From positions 36,654 to 100,653 of the forward strand of contig QAYY01000011.1 in NCBI GenBank assembly GCA_003054665.1: DNA of 64,000 nt, read 5' to 3'. The notes beneath the pieces are model-generated. The model saw only the letters and a list, made by a program, of their open reading frames with translations. It did no database searches and was not told where the DNA came from. Source of the DNA: Opitutaceae bacterium EW11 (GTDB lineage Bacteria; Verrucomicrobiota; Verrucomicrobiia; Opitutales; Opitutaceae). Below, piece by piece: positions 17,775-26,107 of this stretch (position 1 is its first letter; each line of letters opens with the position of its first letter). A program made the position numbers and the translations under genes.

Positions 17775-18679
17775 TGAGCGGACGGCCGAAGGTAGCTGAG
17801 GGCCGTTGCCGCAGTCCAGTACGCCCAGAGGCGGGGGGCAAGCGAGGTGTGCTTGATCGCTCGGCGAAAATAACCCGCAGCGACTCGAGGGTTCTCCCGG
17901 AAGACTATCTGCCCGGCAGCCGTCCAAGCTCCGACAGTCTGCCTTCTCCGTAGCTCCGCCGGCAGCTTCTCCCAATCGACGTGCTGCTCGCAAACCTCTG
18001 CCGAAGCGACAGCCATCGGAGCGGCGTGCCGAGAGAGGGCCGATCCGTGTTTCCGATACCGGCAGGTCACAGTTCCCGTGTAGGCGAATCTTCCGCCCGC
18101 TCTCGCACAGCGGAGCCACATCTCACGATCTTCGACGTAGCGGAATCGCGGATTGAAGCCTCCCACGCGTTTCCAGAGTTCGCGGCGCAGCAGGACGGAC
18201 GAGGGCTGAATCACATAGCTGCCAGTGTAGAGCGACGCTGGAAAGCCGGCGAGATCGGCATCGGAAGGTACGCGCAGCTCCATCTCTTTGCCCGTGTCGC
18301 TGTCGAACAGGATGCAACCTGAGTGGACAAGATCGGCCCCTGTTTCAGAGGCTTTTTCGGCCAGACGAGCTAGGTGCTCCGGAGTCCACAGGTCGTCGGA
18401 ATCGAGCAATGCGATCCAACGTCCCCTCGCGATGCCGATACCCGTGTTGCGCGTTGCCGGCAGACCTTGGTTTACCGATTGAGGCTGGTAGCGTACGGGT
18501 TGCTCGATGCTCGAAGCGAACTCGCGGACGATGTCCTCCGTTCGATCCTTGGAACCGTCCTCCGTGACGATCACCTCAAAATCGTCGAATGTTTGAGCAC
18601 GGATCGACGCGAGCGTTTCGGCCAGGTAGCGCTCGGCTTTGAAGGCAGGGATGCAAACGCTGACGAGCGGGGAGGGCAT
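17771..18679 (-). CDS. GT2 family glycosyltransferase, paralog group member 1
   Basis: A 302-residue GT-A enzyme. VTEDGS (38-43) replaces the usual DDGS with EDGS, followed by NQGLPATRNTG (70-80), LDSDDLW (92-98) and EDREMWLRC near 193-201. The last ~80 residues form a helical extension. It shares long runs with the proteins from 19615, 20776 and, less closely, 21846, so these are tandem paralogs. It overlaps the next gene by 4 bp. Confidence 0.9.
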   Translation of the reverse strand: MPSPLVSVCIPAFKAERYLAETLASIRAQTFDDFEVIVTEDGSKDRTEDIVREFASSIEQPVRYQPQSVNQGLPATRNTGIGIARGRWIALLDSDDLWTPEHLARLAEKASETGADLVHSGCILFDSDTGKEMELRVPSDADLAGFPASLYTGSYVIQPSSVLLRRELWKRVGGFNPRFRYVEDREMWLRCARAGGRFAYTGTVTCRYRKHGSALSRHAAPMAVASAEVCEQHVDWEKLPAELRRRQTVGAWTAAGQIVFRENPRVAAGYFRRAIKHTSLAPRLWAYWTAATALSYLRPSAQ

Positions 18680-18766
18680 GGACGCTAAGCAACAGGAAGA
18701 CGCATGGAGTATCGATTGCGGACGCGGAAGGGGTGTGTCTCGGTTGAACGTTGTCGGGCGGAGGCG

Positions 18767-18790
18767 AAAAAAGCGCCGGGAAGGCCCCGC
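18767..18790 (-). terminator. Possible terminator after the AsmA-like gene
   Basis: On the minus strand GCGGGG-CCTT-CCC-GG-CGC is followed by six T, starting a few bases after the TAA of the gene ending at 18794. The stem has a two-base bulge, so it may be weak and attenuate rather than stop transcription into the next gene. Confidence 0.5.
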
Positions 18791-18793
18791 CCG

Positions 18794-19498
18794 TTACGGT
18801 TTCTTTTTTCCTCCGAGGATCTTTTCGAGACCTCGTTCAAGGGCCCCGCTCTGGATCGCCGCGCGTGCACCCGCCTGAGCTGCCTGGGTCGTCACACTCT
18901 TCATCACCGCCACGGCGAGCTGTTGCGGCGTGAGACCGCCTTCTCGGGTGCCCAGATTCTCGAGCAGGAGATCGGGCATGACAACGGAGCCTTGGTTGTT
19001 TCCGGCGATCGCAGTGATCTTTGCGTTCAGCATGCGGAAGCTCTGGATCTCGATCTTCACCGGTTTGCCGTCCTTGGTTTTCGGGCTGGTCTCGTTGCTT
19101 CCGGTTGCCCGTTGGATGTTCTTCAAGAGGTCCTGGAGATTGCTGCTGGTGATCCGAGTCTCGTAAACAATCTCGGGCTGCTCAATGACGACGCTTCGGA
19201 CGACGATATGATCGCCGAAGAGCGAGCGCGGATCCACGTCGATGCTGATGCGCCCGAGGGAGAATGCCCTCTCGCTGGTCCAGCCCGATGGATTGTCGAT
19301 CGTCAGTTGGGTGAGCGTACCCTGGCCGGAAAAAGGCGAAATCCGGGCCCCCTTCAACTCCACTCTAGACTGCGTGAGCTGCGGGCCCACGCGGTTGACT
19401 CCGCTTTTCACGATGGAGCCAAGCGACGACGCGACGACGAAGAACGCGACGACCGCGATGGCCAGGATGATACCGAGAATGATGAGAAGCTTTTTCAT
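18794..19498 (-). CDS. Membrane-anchored protein with AsmA-like features
   Basis: A 234-residue protein with an N-terminal membrane anchor (residues 3-25, MKKLLIILGIILAIAVVAFF) and a soluble remainder. The pattern GARISPFSGQGTLTQLTIDNPSGW, then SLGRISIDVDPRSLFGDHIVVRSVVIEQPEIVYE, is that of AsmA/DUF748-type proteins: short beta-strands with the phrase I-x-V-x-x-x-S-L-F. Those proteins act at the envelope, some in lipid transport. The C-terminus is helical with Lys-rich GGKKKP. It sits between glycosyltransferase genes, with 116 and 114 bp gaps and a terminator-like hairpin after it, so it may be an independent unit. The function in this locus is unknown. Confidence 0.65.
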   Translation of the reverse strand: MKKLLIILGIILAIAVVAFFVVASSLGSIVKSGVNRVGPQLTQSRVELKGARISPFSGQGTLTQLTIDNPSGWTSERAFSLGRISIDVDPRSLFGDHIVVRSVVIEQPEIVYETRITSSNLQDLLKNIQRATGSNETSPKTKDGKPVKIEIQSFRMLNAKITAIAGNNQGSVVMPDLLLENLGTREGGLTPQQLAVAVMKSVTTQAAQAGARAAIQSGALERGLEKILGGKKKP

Positions 19499-19614
19499 GG
19501 AGACGCAGACGAGCCGGCAACTGACACCGAGGACCCGGTTTGGTGCATCGCAGTCGGCTGGTTTGTCAACGACGAGCGACGGTGATGCCCGGGCGGATTC
19601 CTCGAAGCGAACGT

Positions 19615-20565
19615 CTAGGCTAGGTGGGCCTGAAGTCGGGGCGTTTTCCTGCGCTGCAGCGCGGCTTTGGCCCAGATTCCGAGATTCTTCGCGTTAAAGG
19701 GCTGAAGCCGGACGGCCTGGACGATCACGCGTCGGGCCATGGCAGGGTCTTCGCGCAAGAGCGTTCGGGCTGCCCATCGGTAGAGATTGGCCGGCCGTTG
19801 CCGCCGTAACCGGCTCGGTATGGCGTCCCAATTCGCGTACTGTTCGCACAGACGCGCGCTGTCGACCAACAGTTCGGCGACTCGCTTCGACATCGCCGCT
19901 CCGTGTTTCCGGTACAAACACGTCGCGCCGCCGCTGTAGACGATCCGACCCCCGTTTCGCAGGATGCGCAGCCAGTATTCTGTGTCGTTGACGTGTGGAT
20001 ACTCCGTGGAGACGGCGCCGAGCTTGGTAAAACTGCTTCGGCGAATCATGGCCGACGATGGCAGGATTGAGAGTCGTCCGGTGAAGAGGGCTACGGGGAG
20101 GTGGGAGAGATCCTCGCGGCTGGGAACGGACTTGAGCACGGTCTGCCCGCTCGCGTCGTCGAACCATTCGGTACCCGAGAACACCATCTCGCATCGCGTG
20201 TGACTCGCCGCGGTAAGCATCATGCCCAGGTGCTCTGGGCGCCACAGGTCGTCGGAATCCAGAAACGCGACCCATTCACCGCGGGCGGAGGCGATCCCGG
20301 AGTTGCGCGTGGCGGGGAGCCCTTGATTCCGCTCGTGGCGTTCGAAGAGGACCGACTGACGCACGGACGCTGCAAACGAGCGAACGATTTCTTCGGTCCG
20401 GTCGTTCGAGCCGTCTTCGGTCACGATCACCTCCCAGTCGGTGAAGGTCTGTGCCGCGATCGATCGAAGGGTCGCTTCGAGGTACCTATCCGCGTGGTAG
20501 GCGGGGATGCAGACGCTGACGAGCGGTATGGGCGCTGAAGATGGAGTGTGTCGTTCCCGTAACAT
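19615..20565 (-). CDS. GT2 family glycosyltransferase, paralog group member 2
   Basis: A 316-residue GT-A enzyme with VTEDGS (48-53), NQGLPATRNSG, FLDSDDLW and NDTEYWLRI motifs. Its N-terminus is about ten residues longer than the other members of the group. The tail (LCEQYANWDAIPSRLRR, then a helix with LREDPAMARR) is alignable with the tails of the proteins from 17771 and 20776. It lies 116 bp upstream of the AsmA-like gene. Specificity is unknown; the different variable loop at about 130-190 suggests a different acceptor from its paralogs. Confidence 0.9.
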   Translation of the reverse strand: MLRERHTPSSAPIPLVSVCIPAYHADRYLEATLRSIAAQTFTDWEVIVTEDGSNDRTEEIVRSFAASVRQSVLFERHERNQGLPATRNSGIASARGEWVAFLDSDDLWRPEHLGMMLTAASHTRCEMVFSGTEWFDDASGQTVLKSVPSREDLSHLPVALFTGRLSILPSSAMIRRSSFTKLGAVSTEYPHVNDTEYWLRILRNGGRIVYSGGATCLYRKHGAAMSKRVAELLVDSARLCEQYANWDAIPSRLRRQRPANLYRWAARTLLREDPAMARRVIVQAVRLQPFNAKNLGIWAKAALQRRKTPRLQAHLA

Positions 20566-20775
20566 GGTTCACCGCGCAACCAGGCTGCGCGCGGGCGGCA
20601 GTAGACGCGGGAAACCTCCGATGGTTCGCCGCTTTTGCTCCCCTCAGGAATGATCCCTATAGCGCACTCGTAACCAAAGGCCGCACTTTGCGGCAGAACG
20701 ACCGCCGTAGAAAAGGGTGAACCGGTGGTTACTGCACCTCGCCGGGGCCCGAGCGGGCTTCTGCCCCCAAGCGCT

Positions 20776-21675
20776 CTACACCGTCGCGCTGCGACCCCCC
20801 GGAAGGAGCGTTGCGAGGAAATACGCGCCCGCTTTCGGTGAAAATCCGCCCAGAGCCAGGCAGCGTCGAAAATACTCTCGGGCAAGCAGCGGATTCTCCC
20901 TCAGCAGGATCTGGCCGGCGTACAGATAGAGCGCGGCGGGGTGACGCCGCCGAACGTCGGGCGGGATTGCATCCCAGGCAGCGTAGGTTTCGCAGACTCT
21001 GGCAGACTCCGCGATCAGCGCCGCAGCCTTCCTCGACATTGCCCCCGGGTGCTTGCGATACCGGCAGGTGATTGCACCCGAGTAGCGCGCCTGAATGCCT
21101 CGGCTGGCCAGTCGGCACCAGTACTCCATGTCATTGCAGATCGGATACTCGCTCGAGAATCCACCCGCGACGGCCAGCGAGGTCCGGCGCACCATCGTAC
21201 ACGACGGCTGGATGATCAGGCGACCCGTGAAGAGAGCGACGGGGAACGGTCCGGAATCCGACGGCGGAACGCGCAGATCGAGGTCGTTCCCGGTCGCATC
21301 GTCGAAGACCTGGCAACCCGCGAACACCCAATCGGTCCCGACCGAGGCGTCGAGAAGCCGCTGGAGGTGCTCCGGCTCCCAAAGGTCATCTGCATCCAGG
21401 AAGGCGACCCATTCTCCTCGAGCGGCAGCGATGCCGGTGTTTCGGGTTGCCGGAAGCCCCTGGTTTTGTTCGTGGCGATTGTAGACGACGTTCTGTGGAA
21501 CGCTGGCGGCAAACGCGCGGACGAGCGACTCTGTCGCATCGCGAGATCCATCCTCGGTGACGATGAGTTCCCAGTTGCTGAAGGTCTGCCGTCGGACCGA
21601 TTCCAGCGCCGGCGGGAGGTATTTTTCCGCGCGATACGCGGGCATGCAGATGCTGATAGTCGGCGCGTGACTCAT
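20776..21675 (-). CDS. GT2 family glycosyltransferase, paralog group member 3
   Basis: A 299-residue GT-A enzyme starting MSHAPTISICMPAYRAEKYL, with VTEDGS near 40-45, NQGLPATRNTG, FLDADDLW, and NDMEYWCRL as acceptor-side motif. The tail again has CETYAAWDAIPPDVRRRHPAALY. A much longer open frame upstream (to 22260) reads through the next gene in another frame and is rejected. Close similarity to the proteins from 17771 and 19615 shows gene duplication followed by divergence of the central loop. Confidence 0.9.
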   Translation of the reverse strand: MSHAPTISICMPAYRAEKYLPPALESVRRQTFSNWELIVTEDGSRDATESLVRAFAASVPQNVVYNRHEQNQGLPATRNTGIAAARGEWVAFLDADDLWEPEHLQRLLDASVGTDWVFAGCQVFDDATGNDLDLRVPPSDSGPFPVALFTGRLIIQPSCTMVRRTSLAVAGGFSSEYPICNDMEYWCRLASRGIQARYSGAITCRYRKHPGAMSRKAAALIAESARVCETYAAWDAIPPDVRRRHPAALYLYAGQILLRENPLLAREYFRRCLALGGFSPKAGAYFLATLLPGGRSATV

Positions 21676-21845
21676 GAAGCGGAGGACGACGCGAAGTCTG
21701 CAGGCACGCCCGCCGCTGTCAGCCGGATTCTGCAGCGTAGTTGCGAAACCTTTGACCCCAGTTTTCCCGCTTCTGGAGACACTGGCAGGGAGTAAGGGAG
21801 CGCCTCCGGTGGCTGACACGGCGCCAGCGCCGCAAGCAGGTTTGC

Positions 21846-22727
21846 TCAGCGCGCGCTCTTCAGGGCGGAGAGCGCGTATTGGGCGGCGGCGGCAGGGGAA
21901 AGCGGCTTCAGTTTCCAGGCCTCGGCGAGAATCCGAGCACTGGTTCTGGGGTCCGTCGCACGAAGCAGCCGGCCATAATTGGCTAGTGCATGAGCTAAAT
22001 GGGTCCGTCGCACAGACAGCGCCACCGCACTGAGCGACTGGTATTTCCGGTAGAATGCGACCTCCTGCTCCGCCCAGAGCAGCGTCTTCGCCATCGTGCT
22101 GCCAGCGTGTTTTGAATACGAGCAAGTCACCTTGCCGGTTCCTGCGAAGCGCCCGCCGTTGGCTGCGATTCGGAGCCAGAAATCCCTGTCTTCTCCGATC
22201 CTGAAACCCGCATCCACGGGCCCGGCTTCGCGTGCCGTTGCGGTCCGGAGCGAAACGCACGAGGACGTCATGATCGCGCTCTGCTCAAAGAGGATTCGGA
22301 CAGGATCAGTGTACAGGTCACCCGATGGCAGATAGGCCTCAAGTGCCTCGGCAGAATCGAGGTCAAAAAGCTGGATACCCGAAACGACGAGATCGGCCCC
22401 GCGCCCTAAAGCGGCAGCGGCCTCGGACAAATGATCGGGTGTCCACCAATCATCGGCGTCGAGGAAGGCGGAGCCGACGCCCTCGGCCAGTTCCAGCAGT
22501 CGGGTGCGCGCGGCCGCCACTCCCCGATTCTGGCCGAAGTTTTCGTATCTGACCGGCTGGGACACCGAACTGGCGAAAGCGCGCACGATGGCCTCTGTCC
22601 CATCGTGCGAACCGTCTTCCATCACCACCACTTCCCAGTCGGCGTGGGTTTGCCCTCGGATGCTCTCGAGAGCCTTCCCGATTGTTGCTCCCGCTTTGTA
22701 GGCCGCGATGAGGCAGCTGATCTTCAT
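21846..22727 (-). CDS. GT2 family glycosyltransferase, paralog group member 4 (divergent)
   Basis: A 293-residue GT-A enzyme with VMEDGS near 34-39, NRGVAAARTRLLELA where the others have NQGLPATRN, FLDADDWW, and GEDRDFWLRI. The tail contains a related helical extension. It is the most divergent of the four EDGS-type paralogs encoded between 17771 and 22727, and probably the oldest copy. It starts 10 bp after the epimerase gene, so it is co-transcribed with the epimerase and oxidoreductase, which may supply its donor sugar. Confidence 0.9.
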   Translation of the reverse strand: MKISCLIAAYKAGATIGKALESIRGQTHADWEVVVMEDGSHDGTEAIVRAFASSVSQPVRYENFGQNRGVAAARTRLLELAEGVGSAFLDADDWWTPDHLSEAAAALGRGADLVVSGIQLFDLDSAEALEAYLPSGDLYTDPVRILFEQSAIMTSSCVSLRTATAREAGPVDAGFRIGEDRDFWLRIAANGGRFAGTGKVTCSYSKHAGSTMAKTLLWAEQEVAFYRKYQSLSAVALSVRRTHLAHALANYGRLLRATDPRTSARILAEAWKLKPLSPAAAAQYALSALKSAR

Positions 22728-22737
22728 GCGGCGAAGC

Positions 22738-23826
22738 TCAAATCACGTCGGCTTCCGTGGCGAAGCGGTACCAAGCGAAGCTGCGCCGCATCGCCTCCTC
22801 GAATGAAACAGGCGGGGCGTAGCCGAGCGTTCGGGCCGCCCGTTCATGGGGAAACTTCCACCGGCATTGCTGAAGCAGCGCCATTTCTTCCGTGATGTGC
22901 GGAGCAGGCTGCCCGGGCAAGGACCACGCTTCCGGCGGAGGGGGAGGGTTCCAGGAAGCCAGAAGAGTTTTGGTCGCGCGCTTTAGCTTGAACGGCACGG
23001 CGGGGAGCAGGGATTGCACCCAAGGCTGTGCGACCGTGTTTTCGACCTTGTCTCGGAACGTGCGCTCAAATGCTGGGAGTTCGTTTACCCGATGGACCTG
23101 CTCCATGGCTCGACCCAACAGTTCCGCGGACTTGGTGTAGAAGTCGGCCCACGTCACCGTTTCCGCGTCGCCCACCAGATAGGGTTCGCCGGCGCCGCTG
23201 GTCGCGCTGACGCAGCGCTCGATGGCGTGCACGAGGTTGTCGACGTAGATGCTGTTGCAGATTCCGCGACCTTCGTCGTACAGCCAAGCTCGGTCCGTCG
23301 CGAATTCCGCGGCGAGATCGGCGATCCACCGGGAGCGCGGCCCGTAGACAACGCCGGGGCGTAGCGCGTATCCCTCGAGCTGGTACTTGCGGCACTCCGA
23401 GAAGAACGAAGTTTCCGCCCGCACCTTGGCGTTGTTGTATTCGAGAGAGTGTTTGGTGTGGAGGGGCGTCGCTTCTGTCGTGTCGGGAGCGATTGCCTGG
23501 CCGTGAACCGACGCGCTACTCAGATAAACGACGCGCTTGATCCCGGCGACAGCACACGCCGCACAGAGCACTTCGGGCATGCGTTCGATCTGCACAGGGT
23601 CGCCGATGGCCGCGTGGACCACCACTTCGCATCCCTGCAGGGCTTGGGCGAGCGACGTCTGATCCAGCGCGTCCCCGAGGCGCCACTCGACCGCGAACCG
23701 TGCCGGCAGCGCGAGGCTGGCCGGTTTGCGCACCACAGGAACGACTTGGTGTGTGCCTCCCAGGTGGAAGTGCTCGACCAGCCTGCTGCCGATAAACCCG
23801 TTTGCTCCGATAATGGCGACTTTCAT
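22738..23826 (-). CDS. NAD(P)-dependent sugar epimerase/dehydratase (extended SDR)
   Basis: A 362-residue extended short-chain dehydrogenase. The Rossmann motif GANGFIG is at 7-13, the conserved YLSSASVHG at 101-109, and the catalytic pair YNNAK gives Tyr130 and Lys134. Such enzymes epimerise, dehydrate or reduce nucleotide-sugars in the cytoplasm. The ATG at 23826 overlaps the stop of the oxidoreductase gene as ATGA. The C-terminal ~100 residues are Pro/Trp-rich and may bind the sugar-nucleotide. Together with its neighbour it probably makes an unusual sugar used by the nearby transferases; the exact substrate cannot be read. Confidence 0.87.
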   Translation of the reverse strand: MKVAIIGANGFIGSRLVEHFHLGGTHQVVPVVRKPASLALPARFAVEWRLGDALDQTSLAQALQGCEVVVHAAIGDPVQIERMPEVLCAACAVAGIKRVVYLSSASVHGQAIAPDTTEATPLHTKHSLEYNNAKVRAETSFFSECRKYQLEGYALRPGVVYGPRSRWIADLAAEFATDRAWLYDEGRGICNSIYVDNLVHAIERCVSATSGAGEPYLVGDAETVTWADFYTKSAELLGRAMEQVHRVNELPAFERTFRDKVENTVAQPWVQSLLPAVPFKLKRATKTLLASWNPPPPPEAWSLPGQPAPHITEEMALLQQCRWKFPHERAARTLGYAPPVSFEEAMRRSFAWYRFATEADVI

Positions 23827-24944
23827 GACGCGGCGAGTTGAGTGGCGCGGGTTGCTTCCGTGGGCGTGAACCACGGCTGCGGCAGGAGAGTCCGATTGGC
23901 GTAGCAGGTCTCGATGAATCTCAGGCTCCGCATGCCCTCCTCTCCGTCGACGAGCAGCGTTCCTTCACCACGGATCGCGGCTACCACGCTTCTCAACTGG
24001 TGGATAAAACTCTGCGGATTGGTCGGCGCGGGCCGGATTTCGGAGTCGGGTGTTGCCGGCGTGAGCGGAGTGACCAGCTGGCTGCGCAGACCTGTCGGAG
24101 TGCCGGCGATCTGAATCGTGAGTCCGTTGGCGTCGTTTACCTTCCAAGTGACAACGCCTCGATCGAAGACGAACCGGTATTGATTGGTCGTCGCCCAGTC
24201 CCGGCTGAGGCGAACCAGGCCGCGAGCGCCGCCGTGGTAGTTGAGCTCGAGCCGGGAGTTCGTCTCGAGTCCGCCCATCGCGTCATCAGAATACCGATAC
24301 GTTTCCGGTTCGCCGAGCCACCAGATCAAGAGGTCGAGCACGTGCACTCCGACGTCGAGAAGCACTCCGCCGGGCGTCTGGGTCTTGTTGAAGAAGGATG
24401 GACTCGCCGCCGGCCACCGGAAGGGGCCGCCTTCGCTGACAGTGAAGGAGCGGAGCGTCCCCAGTTGGCCCTCGGAGATCAGCGCCTTGAGGTATTGGCT
24501 CGATGGGAAAAAACGCTTGTAGAGTCCGACCGCGAGAAGACGGTTCGCTTTTTTAGCCGCAGCGATCATTTCCGCGCACTCGTTGGAGGTCGAAGCCATC
24601 GGCTTCTCGCAGAGCACGTGCCAGCCTCGCTCGACACACTCTATGGTCTGTGGCTGGTGAAACCGGGGTGGCGTCGCGATGATCGCCAGCGCGCCTTCGG
24701 TCGCCTTGACCTGTGCTAGCGATTCGACTTGGTGCGCGCCGGGGAATGCCTGCGCCAGTGGCGTGCGGGCGGAGGCCGCCGGGTCGACGAGTGCCTGGAC
24801 CTGCACTTCGTTTCGTTGGGCAAGAACTCGGAGCGTCGGCAGATAAAACTGCTGAGACACGGCTCCGCAACCGACGAGGACGATGGGAAGAGATCGATGG
24901 TCAGGCACAGGCGGAAAAGGGCGGATCCGAGGCGCGGGAGTCAA
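23823..24944 (-). CDS. Gfo/Idh/MocA-type oxidoreductase
   Basis: A 373-residue NAD(P)-dependent dehydrogenase. The nucleotide-binding motif is VGCGAVSQQFYLP (24-36), the conserved EKP is at 113-115 (CEKPMA), and GGVLLDVGVHVLDLLIWW supplies the C-terminal fold signature with the D-x-G-x-H catalytic region. In glycan loci such enzymes oxidise or reduce nucleotide-sugars. The start taken is TTG at 24944, which overlaps the preceding stop as TTGA; a GTG at 24908 is an alternative and would remove a Pro-rich leader. It is coupled to the epimerase gene by a second 4-bp overlap. Confidence 0.86.
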   Translation of the reverse strand: MTPAPRIRPFPPVPDHRSLPIVLVGCGAVSQQFYLPTLRVLAQRNEVQVQALVDPAASARTPLAQAFPGAHQVESLAQVKATEGALAIIATPPRFHQPQTIECVERGWHVLCEKPMASTSNECAEMIAAAKKANRLLAVGLYKRFFPSSQYLKALISEGQLGTLRSFTVSEGGPFRWPAASPSFFNKTQTPGGVLLDVGVHVLDLLIWWLGEPETYRYSDDAMGGLETNSRLELNYHGGARGLVRLSRDWATTNQYRFVFDRGVVTWKVNDANGLTIQIAGTPTGLRSQLVTPLTPATPDSEIRPAPTNPQSFIHQLRSVVAAIRGEGTLLVDGEEGMRSLRFIETCYANRTLLPQPWFTPTEATRATQLAAS

Positions 24945-26107
24945 CGCGGATTGCTACGGACAAGATCCTGCTCGAATTGAGTCTGGATGACATCAGGGGA
25001 GAATTCCCCACGGGCGAGTGCGAGCGTTGAAGCGGAGAACTCCCGCCAGCGTTCAGGCTGAGCCAGGGCGGTTGCCCAGGCTCCGAACTGGATCAATGCA
25101 CCAGGGGGGAAGAAAAGCGGATAGTGGGTCCTTTGGCTCCAGCGACCGATGGCGCTATCTTCCGGAGCGACGATCGCGCAGGGTATTCCCAGGTGCGAAT
25201 ACTCGACGAACTTGCTCGGATAGCTCGTGGCTACCCACGGCATCTCTTCCGATTTCTCCGCGTAGGAAACGAGCAGGCCGGCGGCGTTTTGAACGAGGTG
25301 GTGCAATGCTTCACGGTTGGTCGGAAACTGTTTGATCCAGTCCGCGGGCTCCGCCGCCAAAAAACGTTGGAGTTCGGGTGTATCCCGTGTGAGCAGCGCG
25401 AGGCGCGCGCCGGCGGCGTCTAGGGTCCGTGCTAGTTTCGTCAACAACGGGTACTGCGGCGGCCAGACGAAGCCGGCGTAGTAGACTCGGGGCTTCACCG
25501 TGTACATCGGTTGAAACGCGGCCGGAGTTTCCCAGCCCTCCGGGATCGGAAACAGCACGCGCCGAAAGGCCGCCGGGACGTTGTAGACCTCCGCGAGCTC
25601 GGGCGAGACGAACCAGCACCGGTGCGTCTGCCGGATGATCCACGCGTGCCTCGCGCGGAGCTGCCGCGTTTCCGCCGCATCTCGGGCGAATGCGGCTGCA
25701 TCGTCGTGCACGAGCAGAGTGAAGGGCGCGCCGGATTGCGCGGCGAAGTGGGCCGCAATCTCGGGAGAGAAGTCCGCGTGGGCTGCAAGGTAGCCGAGAA
25801 TCGCATCGGGCGGCGTCGGACCGCAGGCCTTCCGGCACTCGCGAGCCAGCAGCCAAGTGCGGATCGTGCGAAGGATCCTGCTGCGGCTTTGCGGCCGATA
25901 GGGCGGCCAATAGCGGCCGCGATGCGGAAGGTGCCTCACCACCCAGCCCGCGCGCTCGCAAGCCGTGGTGTCCTGGCCGTGCTCCGCGACGATCGTGATC
26001 CTCCATCCATGCTGCGCGAGACGGCGGAGATGCCGCAGCAGAATCACCGGGCTTCCCGTTCCTTCAGCGGGAGTTTGTCCCACGTAGACCAGATGACGTG
26101 TGCTCAT
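24941..26107 (-). CDS. GT4-like glycosyltransferase
   Basis: A 388-residue GT-B protein. The N-terminus VYVGQTPAEGTGSPVILLRHLRRLAQHG has the glycine-loop and first helix. FVSPELAEVYNVP and a late ATSYPSKFVEYSHLGIPCAIVAPEDSA are the usual nucleotide-sugar-side segments of GT4-like enzymes that lack a classical EX7E motif. The ATG directly follows the TAA of the upstream GT2 gene with no gap. It overlaps the oxidoreductase gene by 4 bp. It is likely active on the same glycan; the donor is unknown. Confidence 0.75.
   Translation of the reverse strand: MSTRHLVYVGQTPAEGTGSPVILLRHLRRLAQHGWRITIVAEHGQDTTACERAGWVVRHLPHRGRYWPPYRPQSRSRILRTIRTWLLARECRKACGPTPPDAILGYLAAHADFSPEIAAHFAAQSGAPFTLLVHDDAAAFARDAAETRQLRARHAWIIRQTHRCWFVSPELAEVYNVPAAFRRVLFPIPEGWETPAAFQPMYTVKPRVYYAGFVWPPQYPLLTKLARTLDAAGARLALLTRDTPELQRFLAAEPADWIKQFPTNREALHHLVQNAAGLLVSYAEKSEEMPWVATSYPSKFVEYSHLGIPCAIVAPEDSAIGRWSQRTHYPLFFPPGALIQFGAWATALAQPERWREFSASTLALARGEFSPDVIQTQFEQDLVRSNPR

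Noticed and set aside
21676-22260. N-terminal extension of the GT2 gene ending at 20776
   Set aside because: It would overlap most of the next GT2 gene in another frame; MSHAPTISICMPAY at 21675 is the normal family start.
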